From: Pseudomonadota bacterium | GTDB taxonomy: Bacteria > Pseudomonadota > Alphaproteobacteria > Acetobacterales > Acetobacteraceae | NCBI GenBank assembly: GCA_021826225.1 | Contig: JAKBAV010000001.1 | Location: 40,064 to 104,063, forward strand | DNA length: 64,000 nucleotides | Direction: 5' to 3' | Shown here: positions 58,418-64,000 of the stretch, one piece after another | Numbering within the stretch: position 1 is the first letter of the stretch | Layout: the number at the start of each line of letters is the position of its first letter | Translations under genes and position numbers: made by a program | Notes under the pieces: model-generated | Told to the model about the DNA's origin: nothing | What the model saw: only the letters and a program-made list of their open reading frames with translations | The model's database searches: none

Positions 58418-58698
58418 TAAGATGATCCTTGAAGGGCATAGGCAAGTGCGGTGTCGGCTGGATTTGTCAGTGCCGGGGAGATGCGGCACAGGAACATATC
58501 GCGATTTTCGCATATCCCCCGCGTCAGGTCCATTGCGGGCGGGATGGCGAGGCGCGCCACATTGTGGCCCTCCAGCTTGTGACGCTCCATGCCGCAGCGC
58601 CATTCAAGATTACGAGAGCTTAACTTGTGCCGGCTCCGCCGTCGACCCAACTCTGAGTGACGCGCCCGTATGATCGCGGACCAGATAGGAATTTCGGA

Positions 58699-59085
58699 AT
58701 GGCTACTGCTGAATTTCCAATTGAAAAATGCGTTCTCGTTGTAGAGGATGAACCGCTTATCCGTATGCTGGCCAAGGAGATTGTCGAGGATGCCGGCTAT
58801 GTCGCGATAGAGGCGGCAAACGCGGATGAGGCGGTGAGCATCCTCGAAAACCGTGACGATATCTGGGTGGTATTCGCCGATATCGACATGCCAGGCACGT
58901 TGGACGGTATGGGGCTGGCAAACTCCATCCGCAATCGTTGGCCGCCGATTGAGATTATTGTCACATCGGGACAAATGCGATTTCAGATCGCGGAATTACC
59001 CGCCCGGACGGTTTTTATACCCAAGCCTTATCAGTTTTCAAAAGTCGCCCAGACCTTGAAGGATTTTTCAAGGCCTCCTCACTGA
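58699..59085 (+). CDS. Single-domain response regulator (CheY-like)
   Basis: KCVLVVEDEPLIRMLAKEIVEDAGY; VVFADIDMPGTLDG; IIVTSGQ; FIPKPYQ; divergent from the kinase. Confidence 0.9.
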   Translation: MATAEFPIEKCVLVVEDEPLIRMLAKEIVEDAGYVAIEAANADEAVSILENRDDIWVVFADIDMPGTLDGMGLANSIRNRWPPIEIIVTSGQMRFQIAELPARTVFIPKPYQFSKVAQTLKDFSRPPH

Positions 59086-59290
59086 TGTCATTCGGCTCTC
59101 TGCCCTCGTCGCAACCAGATTCAACCCGGACTTCAAAACCAAATATCAGGTCATGATTGCCGCCGGAAAACCACCCAAAGACGCCATCATCGCGATCATC
59201 CGAAAGCTCGTTATCCTCGCCATAGCCCGCTCAAAGCGGAACGAAACAGATGGCCTAAACTCACTTGACTACAACGGATATTCTAGGGTG
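59084..59290 (+). mobile_element. Relic of an IS110-family transposase C-terminus
   Basis: Frame 59084: DVIRLSALVATRFNPDFKTKYQVMIAAGKPPKDAIIAIIRKLVILA..., resembling the Transposase_20 tail; no start codon, no rest of gene. Confidence 0.6.
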
Positions 59291-60401
59291 TCGCCGAGCC
59301 GGCGGGTGAGGTGTCATTGAGCTTGCCGACGACCACCTTGTTTCGCCCGGCGGCTTTGGCGCGGTACAGTCCGTTATCGGCGGCCTGGACCAGGGCGCGA
59401 GCGCCGGCCTCGACATCCAGCCGCGCGATGCCGATCGAGATGGTGAATTTGCGGTGCGGGAATTCGGAACCCGCGACCAGTGTGCGTACGCGCTCGGCCA
59501 CCACGATGGCATCGGTAAGGTCGGTGGAGGGCAGGATGATGACGAATTCCTCGCCGCCATAGCGTGCCAGGAAGTCGTATGGCCGCAGGCTCGACATCAG
59601 CACCCGCGCCACGGATTGCAGCGCGGTATCGCCGGCGGGGTGTCCGAAATTATCGTTATATTCCTTGAAATTATCGATATCGATAAGCAGCATGGACAGC
59701 GGCGCGCCGGTGCGCTTGGCGCGAGAATATTCCTCGGTCAATTTCTGGTCATAGGCGCGGCGGTTGGGCACGCCGGTCAGCGCATCGGTGATGTTCTGCT
59801 GACCGAGCCGGGCATTGGCGTCCGACAGGCCGATCAGCGTGCGCCGCATTTCCAGTAATTCCTGGATCTGGCGGGAGAGTGTTTCCAGCGCCAGGCAGTG
59901 CTCGGGGGCCAGGGCCCGGGCCCGGCGGTCCGCCACGGTCAGCGCGCCGAGAATTTCGCCGGAAGGGGAGTAGATCGGCATGGCCGCGTAGAAGCGCAGC
60001 TTGGCGCCACCATGGAGCAGGAGCGCGCCGGCAAAACCCTCATCCTGCGTTAAATCGGTGATCTGCAGCACCTTGCCCGGTTGCTGCGCCATGCGATCGC
60101 TCAGCATGGCGCCAGGAGGCAGATGCAGCGGCTTATCCGCGAAATTTCCGGTCGCGAAATGCGATTTCACCCATTGCTGCTCGCGGCCGAAAAATGTGAT
60201 CAGTGCCACTGGTGTGGCGCACACATAGGCTGTGAGCCGGGCAATATCATCGTAGGATTTCTCTGGCGCGCTATCGACGATTTCATAGCTGTCCAGGGTC
60301 AGCAGCCGGATGGCCTCCTCCTCTTCCCGGATGATCTGGTTGGCGAGTTTGGCGGCCGGTCCGCCGTGCCGGACTTCAAGAATCTCGTTCACGTCAATCA
60401 C
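59283..60401 (-). CDS. GAF-GGDEF diguanylate cyclase
   Basis: ALITFFGREQQWVKSHF (GAF); DALTGVPNRRAYDQKL; LARYGGEEFVIILPSTDL. Confidence 0.93.
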   Translation of the reverse strand: MIDVNEILEVRHGGPAAKLANQIIREEEEAIRLLTLDSYEIVDSAPEKSYDDIARLTAYVCATPVALITFFGREQQWVKSHFATGNFADKPLHLPPGAMLSDRMAQQPGKVLQITDLTQDEGFAGALLLHGGAKLRFYAAMPIYSPSGEILGALTVADRRARALAPEHCLALETLSRQIQELLEMRRTLIGLSDANARLGQQNITDALTGVPNRRAYDQKLTEEYSRAKRTGAPLSMLLIDIDNFKEYNDNFGHPAGDTALQSVARVLMSSLRPYDFLARYGGEEFVIILPSTDLTDAIVVAERVRTLVAGSEFPHRKFTISIGIARLDVEAGARALVQAADNGLYRAKAAGRNKVVVGKLNDTSPAGSATP

Positions 60402-60419
60402 CTTTCCTAATGCTGCTTC

Positions 60420-60454
60420 ATTTTACGCATGGAAAGGTTAATTATGCGTAAAAT
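60420..60454. promoter_or_regulatory. Perfect 11-bp inverted repeat, candidate operator upstream of the diguanylate cyclase gene
   Basis: ATTTTACGCAT-N13-ATGCGTAAAAT, 19-53 bp upstream of the start codon at 60401. Confidence 0.5.
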
Positions 60455-60567
60455 ACAGTGCGCCATCGCACCGATTACAAAAAAAAGACAACCAGCAAGG
60501 CGTCCGCGTTAATGATTGGTGGCGGCAGAGCATGCTGTTGCGCGTGTCCCGCCATGCAGTTGCGCGG

Positions 60568-61032
60568 TCATAGGGCCTGAATTGCCTGCAGAACCTCCTC
60601 GGCGTGGCCGGTAACCTTCACTTTCGGCCAGAGCTTCGCGATTTTGCCCTGGGAGTCGACCAGCACTGTGGAGCGTTCGATGCCCATATACTGCCGGCCG
60701 TACAGGCTCTTTTCCTGCCATGCGCCATAGGCTTCGATGACCTTTGCATCGGGGTCCGAAGCGAGCGGGAAGGCCAGGCTGTATTTTTCGGCGAATTTTT
60801 CCAGCGCTTTCATGCTGTCCTTGGAAACACCGATGATAGTGGCATCCAGCTTGGCGAAATCCGGCAGGCCGGTCTGGAACGCGCAGGCTTCCTTGGTACA
60901 GCCTGGCGTGTCGGCGCGCGGATAAAAATACAGCACGAAGGGTTTGCCCTTCAGCGAGTCGCGGGACACGGTGCGGCCGCCCGTGGCGGACAGCGAAAAA
61001 TCGGGCGCGGGGGCCCCAATGGTCAGGCTCAT
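60568..61032 (-). CDS. bcp: Thioredoxin-dependent peroxiredoxin (Bcp/PrxQ)
   Basis: GAPAPDFSLSATGGRTVSRDSLKGKPFVLYFYPRADTPGCTKEACAFQ. Confidence 0.95.
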   Translation of the reverse strand: MSLTIGAPAPDFSLSATGGRTVSRDSLKGKPFVLYFYPRADTPGCTKEACAFQTGLPDFAKLDATIIGVSKDSMKALEKFAEKYSLAFPLASDPDAKVIEAYGAWQEKSLYGRQYMGIERSTVLVDSQGKIAKLWPKVKVTGHAEEVLQAIQAL

Positions 61033-63884
61033 GATTCTGTTCCTCCTCCTTCTCGGATAATGCGGTTGAAAATTTCCTGCACGCCTTGCGCGGTTTCATC
61101 CATGGCGGCGCGCAGATGGGAAAAATCGATGTTGTCCGTAGCGCGCAGCAAAGGGGCCAGCATGGCGGGCGGCGGCTCTCCGGCGTGGTCGGGCAGGCCG
61201 GTGATGCGGTTGATACCCTGGATGCTTCGCCAGAACATGTCGGCGCTGGTGAGCAAGGCGGCATCGTCGGTGCGCAGCAAGCCGGCCTCGCCCAGCGCCT
61301 GCAAGGCGGCCTTGGTGTTGGGCTGGAACAATGCCGGCCGCGCCGGGCCGTGAATGAGTTGTAGGGCCTGGGCGATGAAACTCACCTCCATCATGCCACC
61401 AGACAGGGCTTTTACATCCCATATGCCGCGCGGCGGCAGTTCCGCGCCAAGCCGGTCGCGCATGGCGGCGGTGTCGGCGAGGATCTTGCGCGCCGGATCG
61501 GGGCGGCACAGCGCCTCGCCAATGGCCGCGCGCACCACCGGGGCAAAGCCTGGTGTCGCCGCCAGCACGCGGGCGCGGGTAAGGGCGAGGCGCTCCCAGG
61601 TCCAGGCTTCATGCGCCTGGTAACGCCGGAAGGCGGCCAGGGATACGGCGACAGGGCCCTGATTGCCGGAGGGGCGCAGCCGCATGTCGACATGGTAGAG
61701 CTGGCCCTCCTTGCCACGCGTTGTCAGCGCTCCGGTGAAGGCATGCGAGAGCCGCACGAACCAGGGGGTCGGGGCGATGGCGGCGGGGGCGTGGTCATAC
61801 AGCATCATCAGGTCGAGGTCGGAGCCCGCCAGCATCTCCCCGGCGCCCGCCTTGCCCATGGCGACCACGGCGAACCGCGCCCCGCGTATTGTGCCGTGGC
61901 GCTGTCTATGCGCCGCCAGCACAAGCGGCAGCAGCAGCGAGAGCGCCGACTCCGCGAGCGCGCTGCGCAGTTTTCCCGCCGCATCGGCATCCATGCGGCC
62001 TTCAAGCGTGGCGACAGAGAGGTGAAACTCCTCGCGCCGGACGAAGAGCCGGGTGATGGCGGTGGCCTGTTCCAGATCCCGCGCCTCGGCCAGTTGGCGG
62101 CGCAATACCGGCCTGGGGGCGGCGAAGCGCGCGGTCGGGCTGAGCAGGGCTTCCAGCGCCTGGGCATCCTGCGCCAGATGCTCGGCCAAAGCCGGCGCGG
62201 CGCCGAGCACGGCGGCCAGGCGGCGCAACAATGCCGGGTTGCGCCGGAACAGCGAGAGCAACTGTACCCCGGCGCGCTGCTGGCCGAGCAGTGTGTCGAA
62301 ATGCGAGAAGGCCTTGTCCGGGTCAGGCTGCGCCGCCAGCGCATCAAGCAGATGCGGCACCAGCCCGTCGAGGATTTCACGCGCCAGCGGTGTGCGCAAC
62401 GCCGGCATCCTGCCGCTGGCCCAGTCGCGCAGCCGCTCGGCGATGTGCCGGTCATCGCGGAAGCCGAGGCGATGCAGATGCGCGGTGAATGCCGCGGGCG
62501 GTGGACCCTCCGTACCCGGATCGATCACTGGTTGCAGTTCTTCGCCGGGGGCGAAAAAAGCATGGAAATGCCGGTGGACACGGCCAAGCAGGGCCGGAAA
62601 TGTCGTGCGGAAATGCGGCGCGTGCAGAAACACCGCGAAGGCGTCGAGCCCGGCCTCGGTTGCCGGCAGTGCGTGGGTCTGGCGGTCAGCGACCATTTGC
62701 AGCCGGTGCTCCACCCGGCGCAGCTCGCGGTAATCCGCCGCCAGCGCGCGGGCCACCTTATCGTTTATATGCCTGGCGCGGACCAGGGCGGCGAGGCCGG
62801 TCAGCGTTGCCGGAATACGCAGAGCAGGCTCCTGGCCGCCCCAGACGAGCTCCAGCGTCTGCACGATGAACTCGATCTCGCGTATTCCGCCAGCGCCGCG
62901 CTTCACATCCGCGCCGAGCAGCCCCCGGCCGCCATTTTGCGCGTCGATCTGCCGCTTCATGTCGTGAATATCGTGAATCGCCGCGAAATCGAGATATTTG
63001 CGCCAGATAAAGGGGCGTATGGTGGCGAGAAAATGCCTGCCGAGTGCGATATCCCCCGCCACCGGCCGCGCCTTGGAAAATGCCGCGCGTTCCCAGGTGC
63101 GGCCCTGGCTTTCATAATAGGTCAACGCCGTTGGCAGGGCGACTACCGGCGGTGTGGCCGAGGGGTCGGGGCGCAGGCGCAGGTCGACGCGGAACACGTA
63201 GCCATCCTCGTCCCGCGCCGAGAGCAGGGTGGTGAGATCGCGGGCGAGCCGGGCCATCTGGCCCGAGGCCTCCGGGCCATAAACGGGGTTATCGGGGTCG
63301 TAGAGCAGGACGAGGTCGATATCCGAGGAATAATTCAGCTCGAACGCACCGAGCTTGCCAAGGCCCAGCGCGACGAAACCGCTGCCGCGTTCCGGGTCCC
63401 GTGGGTCTGGTAAAACGATCTGGCCGGCCTCGTGCAGTTGCAGCAGCAAATGCCGCACCACGGCGCGGAGCGCCAGTTCCGCCAGGGCCGAGAGCGCGCC
63501 GGTGATGCGCTCCAGCGGCCACAGCCCACCTATGTCGGCAATGGCGAGGGCCAGGGCGACCTGCCTTTTGGCTTGGCGCAAAGCGGCGGCCAAAGTGGCG
63601 CGCGGCGTGGTGGCGGGCAGTCTGCCCAGACCATCCAGCAAGGAGGCGATATGCACCTCCGGGCCGCTTGCCATGCAGGTCAGCAGCGCTCCCGAGTCGC
63701 GCAGAGCGAGATCGCTCAGATAGGGCGCGTTGCCGCCCAGGGCGGCGAGCAGCGCGCGACCCGCTACCGAACCCGCGAATTGCCGTTCCGCATCGCCGAT
63801 GCTGGAAAAATCGGAAATGAGCCGCGCCGCCGCCGCGGTATCGGCGGGTTGGGGGTAGTCCGGCTTGTCGGTAGGGCTCTGCAT
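61029..63884 (-). CDS. glnE: Bifunctional glutamine synthetase adenylyltransferase/adenylyl-removing enzyme
   Basis: GSGFVALGLGKLGAFELNYSSDIDLVLLYD; AVVAMGKAGAGEMLAGSDLDLMMLYD; two nucleotidyltransferase halves. Confidence 0.96.
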   Translation of the reverse strand: MQSPTDKPDYPQPADTAAAARLISDFSSIGDAERQFAGSVAGRALLAALGGNAPYLSDLALRDSGALLTCMASGPEVHIASLLDGLGRLPATTPRATLAAALRQAKRQVALALAIADIGGLWPLERITGALSALAELALRAVVRHLLLQLHEAGQIVLPDPRDPERGSGFVALGLGKLGAFELNYSSDIDLVLLYDPDNPVYGPEASGQMARLARDLTTLLSARDEDGYVFRVDLRLRPDPSATPPVVALPTALTYYESQGRTWERAAFSKARPVAGDIALGRHFLATIRPFIWRKYLDFAAIHDIHDMKRQIDAQNGGRGLLGADVKRGAGGIREIEFIVQTLELVWGGQEPALRIPATLTGLAALVRARHINDKVARALAADYRELRRVEHRLQMVADRQTHALPATEAGLDAFAVFLHAPHFRTTFPALLGRVHRHFHAFFAPGEELQPVIDPGTEGPPPAAFTAHLHRLGFRDDRHIAERLRDWASGRMPALRTPLAREILDGLVPHLLDALAAQPDPDKAFSHFDTLLGQQRAGVQLLSLFRRNPALLRRLAAVLGAAPALAEHLAQDAQALEALLSPTARFAAPRPVLRRQLAEARDLEQATAITRLFVRREEFHLSVATLEGRMDADAAGKLRSALAESALSLLLPLVLAAHRQRHGTIRGARFAVVAMGKAGAGEMLAGSDLDLMMLYDHAPAAIAPTPWFVRLSHAFTGALTTRGKEGQLYHVDMRLRPSGNQGPVAVSLAAFRRYQAHEAWTWERLALTRARVLAATPGFAPVVRAAIGEALCRPDPARKILADTAAMRDRLGAELPPRGIWDVKALSGGMMEVSFIAQALQLIHGPARPALFQPNTKAALQALGEAGLLRTDDAALLTSADMFWRSIQGINRITGLPDHAGEPPPAMLAPLLRATDNIDFSHLRAAMDETAQGVQEIFNRIIREGGGTES

Positions 63885-63901
63885 CTGGCAAGCAGCACAG
63901 G

Positions 63902-64000
63902 ATGAAGCTGCGCAAGGGTCAAGCCCACCGGATTATTTTTGAGGCTGTGCTCCAGCTCGGGCGCATCGTGCTGTGGCTTTGCCTGCTGGCTCTGGCGCTG
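63902..64000 (+). CDS. 5' end of a membrane protein, truncated by window end
   Basis: ATG at 63902: MKLRKGQAHRIIFEAVLQLGRIVLWLCLLALAL, open to window end, divergent from glnE. Confidence 0.4.
   Translation, partial: MKLRKGQAHRIIFEAVLQLGRIVLWLCLLALAL

Noticed and set aside
61611-63413. 600-aa plus-strand ORF antisense to glnE
   Set aside because: Shadow ORF; glnE motifs are unambiguous on the minus strand.
1-64000. CRISPR arrays, prophage modules, complete IS elements, secretion systems
   Set aside because: No regularly spaced repeats, phage structural genes, intact transposases or secretion-system genes seen in the ORFs or intergenic regions.

Overview
This 64-kb window is a GC-rich alphaproteobacterial chromosome segment. 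Acetobacteraceae-like affiliation is an inference from gene content and codon style; no search was run. Left part (about 1-15.4 kb): a surface-polysaccharide cluster. It holds a GDP-heptose-type nucleotide-sugar pathway (partial GHMP kinase, HddC-like, GmhA-like, GmhB-like), an embedded split transketolase, a DegT aminotransferase and two SDR epimerases. These are followed by a Wzm/Wzt ABC exporter and a visibly AT-richer block with a sulfotransferase-domain protein, a large glycosyltransferase and an orphan protein. The block ends near a tRNA-Gly(GCC). The rest is mostly core chromosome with accessory pieces: a coxG-M-S-L-like molybdenum hydroxylase operon with XdhC/MoeA-MobA maturation genes, the rpmH-rnpA-yidD-yidC-engB-argB block, moaB, metK, trmB, dapB, coaBC/dut/ubiE, mutM, signalling genes, bcp and glnE. 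The points most worth a second look are: (1) the heptose/octose-like pathway with split transketolase; (2) a 'G-x-N-[IV]-[VI]-...-[FY]-[YA]-[AG]-[IVL]-P' module found four times in two adjacent surface-glycan proteins; (3) a BPSL0067/STY0301-like cysteine-amidase and periplasmic-partner pair, the first gene carrying a 1-nt frameshift; (4) a 113-bp foldback MITE-like element; (5) a GTTC-N7-GTTC LexA-type box upstream of a SplB-like radical SAM gene; (6) a CoxL-like subunit with a fused C-terminal domain. All homology calls are from reading the sequences by eye.
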